Assembly (NCBI GenBank): GCA_963989245.1
Contig: OZ022341.1
Span: 57,218,128-57,282,127, forward strand
Direction: 5' to 3'
Source: Nansenia antarctica
Taxonomy: Eukaryota; Chordata; Actinopteri; Argentiniformes; Microstomatidae
Length of the DNA stretch: 64,000 bases
A program made the translations under genes and the position numbers. Shown here in pieces: positions 12,801-22,900 of this stretch; the first letter of the stretch is position 1; every line of letters begins with the position of its first letter. The notes beneath the pieces were generated by a model. The model was not told the origin of the DNA and did not search any database. It was given only the letters and a program-made list of their open reading frames with translations.

Positions 12801-13818
12801 TTCTGCCAAATGGAGTAAGATGGACATGTTTAGCTCCCTGACTTGACAGGTAGGATACGGGGCTGAACTCAGGCTGTAAATGTACAAGAGAAGTCTGCAC
12901 TGCAGGGATTTCTGTGATGATGGAGTAAGTGGCTTCTCTTGGTGGTAAAGCATACAGATCAGGCACTCCTTAGACAATACTGCCAGCTTTTGAGTGGAGA
13001 ACTTTTTCCCCCTCTGGATAAAAGACGATAAAAATAGCTCTGGTTTCTTTTTCCATTCCACCTGACAAAATGTTTTTTGCTCTGACAACATGGCCATTTC
13101 CTCTAGTGGATAATGTATTTCAACTATACATCATTCTACCCGAACCCAAACGCTTCAATGATTTTCAACAAAATACAAATTTGTTTTAACCTTTAAATAA
13201 CCCATCCAGTTCTGGACAGTTCAATATTAATATCTCTCTCAATATGGAAAGGTTGGAAAGATTCATCCACCTTCCTCGCTAAATTTCACTTCCACAAACA
13301 ACATCACGGTATATACACTCCAGGAGTGTCTATTATGTGAAGATAAGAAGCTTTTCCAGATACTGTATGTCTATCAAGCCTTCAGTATAGTACTTAAATT
13401 GTGTTTGTATTAAAGAGACCATTTGAAAGGTTCTTGTTGGTTAATATTGACTGGTTTCTTAGTTACTCAAACAATGTTGTATAATCAGTTCCATTTTACC
13501 GTAGATGGTTCACAGACACCGTTAATATACATCCATGAGACATAGAACATCGACCATACAGAACAATAGAAACAGGATTGTTAAAGGGTACACTCACAAG
13601 ATCAAGACGAATGTCACTTTTCCAAGATCAACATCATGGTTATGAGACGTGAAAGGATGCAAGTGACTTTACCTCATTTGTAGAGCATTGTGGGCATGTT
13701 CATCACTAACACAATTAGCTACCGCAATTATCTTAGCCAACTTTGTTCTCCAAAACATTGAATTACTTGAACCATTCATGGATTTTTAAATTAAATGCAG
13801 ATGGACTGTCCCTTCTCC
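9855..13818. other. Non-coding, apparently single-copy stretch
   Basis: No transposon ends, LINE tails or convincing coding sequence found. Open frames of 60-122 codons (for example 11248-11616 plus, 12759-13097 minus) have ordinary non-coding composition and no recognisable domain. The part near 11820-12030 has moderate composition and could be regulatory; that is a guess. Confidence 0.5.
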
Positions 13819-14159
13819 CTAACAGTAGAACAGCCATGGGTGGGGTCATTTGACCCTGTGAGTAAAATTGGTTTTATATCTTTGCACTCGATCACATTTC
13901 AGGACCCTCCTTTCATGACTTTTCCTAGATATGTGCGTTCTACCACCCAGTATCCTTACATTTTCAAAATCACATCAGAATAAGCTAGTATAAAGCTATT
14001 TTGAAGTTTTTCTGTGAAGGAGGCAGGCTAATTTACAAGGCAGCCAACTAGTGGTCGTTGTGTGTAAATAGCAGCTTCCCATTCTAAAGACTATTGTCAT
14101 TTGACCCCCGAGGAGACTCTTAATTGTCGGTGAAAAAGGCAGGGCTGTTCTAGTGTTAA
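13819..14159. mobile_element. TTAA MITE, copy II (333 bp)
   Basis: Element 13823-14155, with the left target site decayed to CTAA (13819-13822) and the right one TTAA (14156-14159). The inner ends are CAGTAGAACAGCC and, in reverse complement, CACTAGAACAGCC. The interior from about 13870 matches, in opposite orientation, the left arm of copy I at 2846-3090. It has no coding capacity and is probably mobilised by a piggyBac-type enzyme in trans. Confidence 0.82.
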
Positions 14160-14603
14160 ATGTATGTAATTACATAGCAATAAATGTAGTATCGATATTG
14201 TACCTACATAGGAACTACCACAGTTTGTAACAGTTTGTATGTAATTACCAGGGAGGCATGGGATATTTCATGTATATCCAGCTGCATCAGACACGCGCTT
14301 CACCCGGACGCATGAAGACCATATTTGGTTCGGACTACGTCATCATACCGCGCCTGCATATTTACATATTTGGTTCGGACTACGTCATCGCCTTACTACG
14401 GTGGCTGAGGAAGATTTCAAGTTCGTATTTCAAGTATGAGATAGATGCATTTTTGTATTTCAAGTACTTATGGATATGACCGATCGTATTTATGGATATT
14501 TTGATATGAGATAGATCATTTATGAGATAGATAATTTAATTTGTGTTATTTTAGCTGTTTACCAAAACATCTTAGTTACATACACAAGTTACAGTCATAT
14601 AAT

Positions 14604-15598
14604 GAATATGAATGAATGAATGAATCTTTATTTCGAACATGATTTAAAAATAAAAATAATAAATAACTAATAACTAATATGTAGAGTACAGTCCTATCAA
14701 TTGTTCGAAAAGGAGTAGAAAGGCTTATCCTGTCCTACCCCTGTTTATACTTAACAATTATGCTTACATTATATAATCCAATTAATTAATACATTTCAGT
14801 ATCATCCGTTCTAATACTTTTTCATTCTTAATATTGATACAACACAAAATAAATAAATAAACATACATTTTCCATTCTTAATACTGAAACAACACAAAAT
14901 AAATAAATAACAAACATCAGTATCCACAATGTAATACAGAAGAAAAAGACACAGAAAACCACACCTTAGTTTCCAGAAGATTAACAACCTTCCCTTTCCT
15001 CATTTTGGTATTTAACACAAATAATTTCATTAAACCTTTTTTTAAATAGAGCAATATTTCTGCTTTCCTTCATATTTTCCTCCAGCCCATTCCATATGGT
15101 AACTCCGTAGAATGATATGCACCTGCTCCTGAGATGGGTACGAGCATAACCCTTGTTAAAGTTGTGGTTACCTCTCAAATGATATCCCTTATCCCTCTCT
15201 ATAAATAATTTGTTAATGTTACCTGGGAGTTCTTGAGTCTTTGCTTTATACATTAACTGTGCCAATTTAAATTTGAATAAGTCCATGAGCTTTAAGGCAT
15301 TTGACATTAGGAACAAGTTATTTGTGTGATCACGATATCCGACTTTATGTACAATTCTCATTTTTCTGTAGTGTAATCAATGGGTTTAAAGTCCTTTTTA
15401 TGCATTTCCCCATATCTCCACACAGTAACTCAAATAGGGTAAGACTGTAGACAAGATAACAATATAGAGTATACAACATCCTCTGTTCCAGAATATGTTT
15501 TGCCCTGCACAATACTGCAATACTCCTTGATACTTTGGATCTAACGTATCTTATATGATATTTCCAACAGAATTTACTGTCTAATATAGGAGTGGGCT
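14604..15598 (-). mobile_element. 5'-truncated LINE fragment
   Basis: On the minus strand the fragment ends with AATAAAGATTCATTCATTCA, a LINE poly(A)-signal plus (TTCA)n tail. It contains a reverse-transcriptase C-terminal open frame. The 5' limit is set by the junction with Tc1-like sequence at about 15598. Confidence 0.75.
14981..15520 (-). pseudogene. LINE reverse transcriptase, C-terminal remnant
   Basis: The uninterrupted part (14981-15361) encodes 126 residues with the pattern seen downstream of the polymerase core in CR1/L2/Rex-type LINE ORF2. It includes a basic RGNHNFNKGYARTH-like segment, then YGVTIWNGLEEN, then FKKRFNE. Upstream, between about 15362 and 15430, the expected SYCVEIWGNA-type motif is present in another frame and ends in a stop, so at least one frameshift and one stop separate the two pieces. 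The catalytic FADD box lies further 5' and is missing through truncation. The product cannot be functional. Confidence 0.7.
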
Positions 15599-17051
15599 TA
15601 AAGTGCAGACTCTCAGCTTTAGGTTAAGGGTATTCACATCCAAATTGAAGGAAGGGTTTATGAATTATAGCTCTTTTATATATAATAACCAAAAGTAATT
15701 GGACAATTGACTCAAAAGCTGTTTCATGGGCCAGTGTGGGCTATTTATTCCTTCATTATTTCTTTATCAATTAAGCAGGTAAAAGGTCTGAGTTGATTCC
15801 AAGTGTCGCATTTGCATTTGGAAGCTGTTGCTGTATACGCACAACATGCAGTCAACAGAGCTCTCAATGCAAGTGAAACAGGCCATCCTTAGGGATAGTG
15901 GGAACATTAATAGTGGCCAAATTAACTGTTTGGTACGGCACCACAAAAAGGTCTGGACGTCCATGGAAGACAAGAGTGGTGGATGATCACAGGATCCTTT
16001 ACATGGTAAAGAAAAACCCCATCACAACATCCAGCCAAGTGAAGAACAGTCTCCAGGAGGAAGGCATATCATTATCCATGTGTACCATAAAAGAAAGACT
16101 TCACACAAGCAAATACAGAGGGTTCACCACAAGGTGCAAGCCATTCATAAGCCTCAAGAATAGAAAGGCCAGATTAGACTTTGACACAAAAACATCTAAA
16201 AAAGCCAGCCCTGTTCTGGAACAGCATTCTTTGGACCGATGGAACTAAGATCAACCTGTACCAGAATGATGGGAAGAAAAAAGTATGGAGAAGACTTGGA
16301 ACGGCTCATGATCCGACGCATACCACATCATCTGTAAAAAAACATGGAGGCAGTGTGATGACATGGACATGCATGGCTTCCAATGGCACTGGGTCACTAG
16401 TGTTTATTGATGATGTGACAGAAGACAGAAGCAGACAGATTAATTCTTAAGTGTTTAGGGATATTCTGTCTGCTCAGATTCAGACAAATTCAGCAAAGTT
16501 GATTGGATGGTGCTTCACAATACAGATGGACAATGACCCAAAACATACTGTGTAAGCAACCCAGGACTTTTTTTAAGGCAAAGAAGTGGAATATTCTGCA
16601 ATGGCCATAGTCAACCCAATCAAGCATGCATTTCACTTGCTGAAGACAAAACTAAAGGCAGAAAGACCCACGAACAAACAACAACTGAAGACTGCTGCAG
16701 TAAAGGCCTGACAAAGCATCACAAAGGAGGAAACCCAGCATTTGGTGATGTCCATTTGTTCCAGACTTCAGGCAGTCATTGCCTGCAAAGGATTCTCGAC
16801 AAAGTATTAAAAATGAACATTTTATTTATGATTATGTTAATTTGTCCAATTACTTTTGAGCTCCTGAAAATAGGGGACTGTGTATAAAAATGGTTGCAAT
16901 TCCTAAACGTTTCATACAATATTTTTTTTTCAACCCCTTGAATTAAAGCTGAAAGTTTGCACTTCAATTACATCTTGATTGTTGCATTTAAAATCCTTTG
17001 TGGTGGCATACAGAGCCAAAATTGTGGAAATTGTGTCACTGTCCAAATACA
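15599..17051 (+). mobile_element. Tc1-like element, left end damaged
   Basis: Long IR/DR-type inverted repeats are visible. AAAAGTAATTGGACAATT lies near 15693 on the left, and its inverted counterpart near 16840-16855 on the right. The AAAGTGCAGACT region (15600) pairs with the inverted region near 16945-16960. The right terminus TGTCCAAATAC ends at about 17050 next to ATA. The corresponding left outer end is missing at the LINE junction. Confidence 0.75.
15846..16810 (+). pseudogene. Tc1-like transposase, degenerate
   Basis: Translation in three frames recovers most of a Tc1-family DD34E transposase. A GRPWKTRVVDDHRI-like linker follows a damaged helix-turn-helix region. Then come ARLDF and WTDGTKINLYQ around the first catalytic aspartate (the usual Glu after it is Gly), HGGSVMTW, and MDNDPKHT with the second aspartate. 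The third acidic position, normally NPIEH, reads NPIKH, replacing the catalytic glutamate by lysine. A frameshift near 16200 and several stops (after 16450, near 16553, 16577 and 16711) break the frame. It ends in the typical SRLQAVIACKG.FSTKY tail. The enzyme is dead; the element could only move in trans. Confidence 0.85.
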
Positions 17052-17575
17052 TAAATAAATGAATGTCAATGACCCCAGGTGTGGGACTTTATTAGGTCAA
17101 ACAGGTTTGAGGGGTCAGGCAAAGGACTTGGTGGAGTCAGGCAAGGGTCAGGCGATCATCGTTGTAATCCATGGAGCAGGGCAGGAACCGTGGTGCAAGG
17201 TGCTGGGCTGGAGGTGTCCATGGTGCTGAGTGCCCACTGATGAGCTAAATAAAACATTATATTTCTGATGAGTCAACAGCACTAGGGCTCCTTCACAAAA
17301 CCCTTACTGGAATCTTCATACACTCTGTGAATTAGTCTTTACTTTCTGATGAGTCAACAGCCCTAACCCCATCCAGTGCGACATGTAGATAGCATTATTT
17401 AGAATATGTAAAATGCAAACACCAGAAATGCAAGAAAGTTTATGAGGTATACCAAATGGAATTAATAACAAGTGTTACAACCCTTCTGTCTAGAGTAAAA
17501 TAAGGGCCTAACAGGGTAGAGTGCAGAATGTACAGGTGTGTTGCAACACAAATGCCAAAAAAAGTGTACAAGGGA

Positions 17576-18075
17576 TCAAATCAATTCAAGTTTTATTTGT
17601 ATAGCGCATCTCACAAGATGCGACTCAATGCGCTTCACGTAATGACAGATGTTCAGTGTCCAGTGTAGTGTAGTGTTCAGTGTTGTGTCCAGTGTCCAGG
17701 TTCCAGTGAAAGCTTGGTCAAAAGGACGCAAGGGTAAAAAACCTGTGCAATGTGCATCCAGGAAAATTCCCCTGCAGCCCTCTAATCGTAGAGCGACTAC
17801 TTACCAGTTTGCCCACCAGTGCAAAGCCGCCACAACCCCCCCGACCCCACACGCCCGACCCGCCCCACCACCGGCGCACCCGGCCCAGGCTCAGACTATC
17901 ATAGCCCTGCACGAGGCTAGCCGGGTCAGGTGCCCCAGCGGCAGAACAGACCAAGCACGCAGGCCGGCCGGGGGCCCTCGAGGAGAGGCCCAAGGAGGCC
18001 GGCGCACGGCAGGCAAGCAGGGCGAAAAACCTGTACACAGCGCCTCCAGGAAAAGTGCCACTAGACCTTAGGGGT
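17576..18075. repeat. GC-rich interspersed repeat with internal direct repeat
   Basis: It starts with TTTTATTTGTATAGCGCAT, a phrase common at the ends of fish short retroposons. A region much richer in G+C than its surroundings follows (17800-18030). The phrase AAAAACCTGT...TCCAGGAAAA occurs twice, near 17737 and 18025. The 140-codon frame at 17649-18071 is Pro/Ala/Arg-rich, follows from composition, and is not treated as a gene. Short GTCCAGTGT repeats lie at 17650-17710. Confidence 0.45.
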
Positions 18076-18479
18076 CTAGCCGGTGTGTATCTTATGAGTG
18101 ATAAATCATTGCTGTTTGCACTTTATCGCCAATGCTCTTTTAACATGGTCTCTATGGTCTTTCAGCTTCCTTTTTTCTTCTTCGCTCAAATTTTCGACCA
18201 TGTAATGGTCAAACTGCTGCTTCTCACTGTTGAGACAAAATGTTATAAAGAAGTGATTAATAAATAATTTAAGAAACTCACATGCATCAGTGGTTGCAAA
18301 CTGTCATGGAAATTGTATTAGCACTCTCCAGCTTACCTCAAGTCATGCTGTGGTCCACATTTATACATTTCCATGGCTTTCTTATTGGAAACACAGTCCA
18401 CAGATAATTAAAAAAACAAGAATTAGACATAAATAGACATAAATAGGGGGGATATAAATAAAAATAGAATAGAAATACA

Positions 18480-18606
18480 TTAACTGTACATAGCTCATAA
18501 CTGTATATACTTTGTTTTGTCACTATTTGCACTTCTGGTTATGCCAAACTGCATTTTGTTGTTGGTACTTGTACTCAGCAATGACAATAAAGTTGAATCT
18601 AATCTA
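18480..18606 (+). mobile_element. L2-type LINE 3' tail
   Basis: The sequence runs through a GCACTTCTGGTTATGCCAAA block and GTACTTGTACTCAGCAATG to ACAATAAAGTTGAATCTAAT, the usual 3' end of teleost L2/Maui-like LINEs with an AATCT tail. Only the terminal ~130 bp are recognisable. Confidence 0.6.
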
Positions 18607-19079
18607 ATATCTGATAACGCTAAACCACATAGGATTACCCAGTTAGCCAAGCCTGATTTATGAACAAAACTATGTGCGAAACAGCCAAATGCGTAACACA
18701 TCCAACAACCTAAATAATAAATACATATGAAAACTATAACATGTTCATTAATCATATTTCGAAATTCTCACCTGAGCTGTATTTGCCATTGTCCTTTAAA
18801 ATCTCGGTCCTCTAAAGTCCTTTAAAATCTCGAGGTTTCTCGCGGTTACTTATGTGATGACGCGCTCTAACCAAATATGGTCTTCATGCGTCCGGGTGTC
18901 GACACCCTGCGGATGCAGCTGGACCCTTCTCTGATTTTTGCCGTCATGTTTAATTAATGGAGTTATACTGTTATTACCACAGTTATGTCTATGTAGTTAC
19001 ATACATACACTTGCTCCTTGTGCAATCAATGTTGTTTCAATGTTGTATGGCTTTTCAATCAAAAAGTGTAATAAAAATA

Positions 19080-19931
19080 CACTGGCCACTTCATTAGGTA
19101 CACCTTGCTAGTAGGCTACCAGGTTGGGCCCCCTTTTGCCTTCAGAACTGACTTAATTCTTCGTGGCATAGATTCAAAAAGGTGCTGAAACATTCCTATG
19201 AGATTTTGGGCCATAGTGTGCCAAGAAAATATTCCCCACACCATTACACCACCACCATCAGCCTGAACCGTTGATACAAGGCAGGATGGATCCATCCTTT
19301 CATGTTGTTTATGGCAAATTCTGACCCTATACCATCTGAATGTCGCAGCAGTAATCGAGACTCGTCAAACCAGGCAACGTTTTTCCAATCTTCTATTGTC
19401 CAATTTCGCTAAGCCCGTGCAAATTGACAGAGTGGCACCCGGTGTTGTCTTCTGCTGCTGTAGCCCATCTGCTTCAAAGTTTGACGTGTTCAGAGATGCT
19501 CTTCTTTATACCTTGGTTGTAATGAGTGGTTATTTGAGTTACTGTTGCCATTCTATCAGCTCAAACCAGTCTGGCCATTCTCCTCTGACCTCTAACATCA
19601 ACAAGGCATTTTCAACCAGAGAACTGCCACTCACTGGATATTTTCTCTTTTTCTGACAATTCTCTGTAAACCCAAGCGATGGTTGTGCGGGAGAATCCCA
19701 GTAGATCAGCACTTTATATTCAAACCAGCCCGTCTGGCACAAACAACCATGCCACGTTCAAAGTCACTTAAATCATCTTACTTTCCCATTCTGATGTTTG
19801 GTTTGAACTTCAGCAGATTCTCTTGATCATGTCTACATGCCTAAATGCATTGAGTTGCTGCCACATGATTGGCTGATTAGATATTTGCGTTAAAGAGCAG
19901 TTGAAAAGGTGTACCTAAGGAAGAGGCTGGA
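19080..19931 (-). mobile_element. Tc1-like element with large central deletion
   Basis: The left terminus CACTGGCCACTTCATTAGGT (19080) follows TA. At the right end GGTGTACCTAA (19909-19919) is the inverted counterpart, followed by a decayed GAGGCTGGAC. Transposase coding runs leftward. At about 19210 the sequence jumps from the C-terminal coding region straight to the middle, so several hundred bases carrying the second and third catalytic residues are missing. Confidence 0.85.
19105..19795 (-). pseudogene. Tc1-like transposase, internally deleted
   Basis: Read from 19795 leftward it begins with a Met-Gly-Lys start, a stop, and DLSDFERGMVV, the N-terminal helix-turn-helix typical of this Tc1 subfamily. 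REWPDWFELIEWQQ, NWTIEDWKNVAW and SDESRLLLRHS follow, the last holding the first catalytic aspartate. After the GGGGVMVWGIFSWHT region, the junction near 19215 skips to the final segment ending in KAKGGPTW. The second Asp and the catalytic Glu are therefore absent. Premature stops and frameshifts add to the damage. Confidence 0.85.
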
Positions 19932-22900
19932 CGAGTGCCCAGAATGAGGAACATTTGCCAAGTCAGGAAACCAAGTCAAGTTTCGGGGTCCATGGTCGTT
20001 GAATTGATAATCAATGCAGTAAAATGAATCATAAAGTCACTGAAAGTACTTCCACCATCAGTGTGCTTGCTAAGTGATTATGAAGTCTTGATATCAGTGT
20101 TGGACCATTCTACATTATTACCATCCCAATTTTATTGCCAGACACTACTCAGCAGTCTCTACTAGCAGATTAAAGAAGAAAACGGCCCCTGCTTGAAGCA
20201 TACTTGGGTACAACCATATGTCACCAGATCAGTTTACTTGGAATCAGACGCAGTGTGCGCCACATGTAAATCGCTCCATTAAATGCAGCCGTGGTACTTA
20301 CTTTTATGCCCGTCATCCCAGTAATAAATACCCTGACTGCACTGTCACAGCCCACCACATCTTTATCCAGTCTTTTACAGCCAGACTGAGGGAGCCGGCG
20401 GGGTTGTGTTCGATCTGAGCGGCAGCTACACTTGCCCCGCAGGAAAACCTGTGTGTCCTTGTTTCATAGCAAACACATTGACCTTGCTACAGTCGGGTTA
20501 AGGAGAAGAATGAGGACTTGCAGGATCGTCTTTATCCTGCTCAGGCACTCAGGTGTACTTGGACAATTAGTTTTTTTTATCTCCATGGTCAATGTCCAGC
20601 CATCTGTGAAACCTTAGCGTGAGCCGGTCTATAGAGTGAGCAGAACCTTAGACCACTCACCTTGACCAAGCCGTACCACCTCCCTTTTACTGCCTGACAG
20701 CCACTTGTCTGAGAATACCATCCTGACAAAGGGAGGATGCCTAAGTGGTGTGAAGTGTGCTATTTCACACAAACATGAATGAAATGTTTTCTTTCCTTGT
20801 ATGGATTTTTTACGGTATTTTTCTGCTTGGACACTCATACCCCTTTCAATCATGGCCCTTTTGAAATACAGCATAAATAAATGTAAAATGGTGTAATACA
20901 ATGCAATATCTTCTAAAATGTTACCCTGCACTCTTATAATGTTAACATTATGAAGTTATCTCAGAATAAGCATCAAAGAGGTTGTGAAGCTACTGTACAG
21001 AACCCACAGTGAAACCAGTTATCTGACAGGTTCTCATTTCCATCAGTTCTTCTCTAACTGCACAAACACAGGCAGGATCAAGTCCGATCATACTATAGAA
21101 CAGGCTGGGAGAATGAAGCAGAATTGACAGCAGAGACCTTGTCTCTTTTTTATCTTTCAGAGAAAAGACCTGTATTGATAGGCAGCGCAGCTTAGAATAG
21201 TACATTTACAGAGGCTTTTCTATCACAGTCCAGATAAAAAAACGAAGAAAAAATCATCTTAACAGCAGCCTCCCAAGCTGTGCTGAACACATCCTCCTTA
21301 AACCTGCAGGAGCTGCCCCCTTTAGTTCCAGTGCCAGCGTATTGAGAATGTTAGAGTGCATCCGAACGTGAAAGCCCCTCACCAATCCGACACAGTTGAG
21401 GACAGGTGCAATGCAGAGGAAAAGGTTATCAACATCTCACACAGATTGTTGCCAGCACTTTCCCTTCCTAAGAGGCCACTATTATGACCTTGTGCTGACC
21501 ACAATCCAAGGGGGCTTTTCGTGATCAGGAACAAGGAAGTGATCTAATGGGCACTGCACGGCGGTGAGATGTCTCCCTGTCACACTTCATTCAGACTGAT
21601 GCATCAGGATTGTTCAAACCGCTCTGGCCGGGCAATTACTGTCCAATTCCAATCTACTCCGCAAGCACCACTGTAATGAAAAATAATTAAGAGGCTGAAA
21701 ATGAGTTTTCTCATGAAATGGTTTCGGTGGTTGAACACAATCGCACTTGGCAGTGCGGGTGTGCTTTAATATAGCAAAGATAGTTAATCATCTTCAAGGT
21801 GCATTCTGCAACAAACTTTTAATGCTACCCCTGCCAGTGCGTGTGAGAGAGAAAGCAGTGGATGTGTTGTAGCGTTGAATGTTTAATCAGTGAGGGTCCA
21901 CCTGCAACAGGAATCTCAAGAAATGCTGAACATGAAAGAAAAAGGTGTGACGTGCTACCAGCAGCTGTGATGTAATGTGAGGTATTACAGTGGACCCCAC
22001 AGCCATGTTATGTAAAACATGCCAACCCGTTTGAGTAGACAACACCACACCTAAACCAATTTTTCACAAAATACATGCCAGACGAAATTCAGTATTAATA
22101 AAACAATTTATTCATTATTGATCACCAGTGTCATAAGGATTTTACCTCTGCAACTCTGTTGGTGAAAGAATCATTATACATTCTGAACATTAGGGTGCCC
22201 TGCTCTGTGGGGTATACGGTGCATCAAGAGTCTGTCTAACAATACTGACAGTCTGGTAATAAACGAATAGAACTTCCCCAGTTCATTGCATAAATTACCA
22301 CAGCCACAGTTGTATGTGTAAATCAGTACTAATGTGTTGCGATATGCTTCTCTTGATAAGGAAGGTGATGATTAAACAAGGAAAGCATTAGTGCTCAAAG
22401 GGTACTGTCAAATGGCTCCATATGCTCAGCTCCCTGGCTCCATATACTGTAGATGCTGTTAAATTTAGATAAATCAACTATAGGATTGCAGAAATAGGAT
22501 ACACTGTGACATTAGACTTCAATCAATCCTCAGAGCACGTTTCTATGACAAAAGCTAGTTTATTGTTCTATAGCTAACTCGTTTTGTGTTTGAATGGCAA
22601 TCGTGTTTGAATGGAATTGGAATCTCTGAACTAAAAAAAGTTATGTATGTGCAGAGCTGTGGAATTTACAGCTGATTTATGGTGAAAGACATATTCAATC
22701 AAAATTCTTTCAGCTGTCATCATCCCTCCCCCACATCTCGCCGTACTTTCCTTTGGAGGCCATTGTCTGCTGCTCACAAGATGTTTTCTGTTTTACATCT
22801 ATGGAATTACAAAGATGCGGTTCTGAGTCGATTTTACCGTCTATCCTGTTTGGCAAATAACTCAACCTACAGTCTAGGATTACTAGCTGTGCTTAGCAAA

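Larger units (their letters stand above)
14160..19006. mobile_element. 4.85-kb structure bounded by long imperfect inverted repeats
   Basis: The outermost 18 bp (14160-14177 and 18989-19006) are inverted copies with one mismatch. Further in, 14301-14330 and 18869-18898 are perfect 30-bp inverted copies, preceded on both sides by CCAGCTGCATC (14278 and 18922). The arms thus extend about 170 bp. This is the layout of a DNA transposon with long TIRs. The interior has been invaded by a LINE fragment, a Tc1-like element, a GC-rich repeat and an L2 tail. No transposase is left. On the minus strand a short open segment starting at 18789 runs six codons to a GTGAG donor-like site. The superfamily is undetermined. 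Confidence 0.55.

Noticed and set aside
17649..18071. 140-codon Pro/Ala/Arg-rich frame
   Set aside because: Follows from high G+C in an interspersed repeat; the minus strand is open as well.
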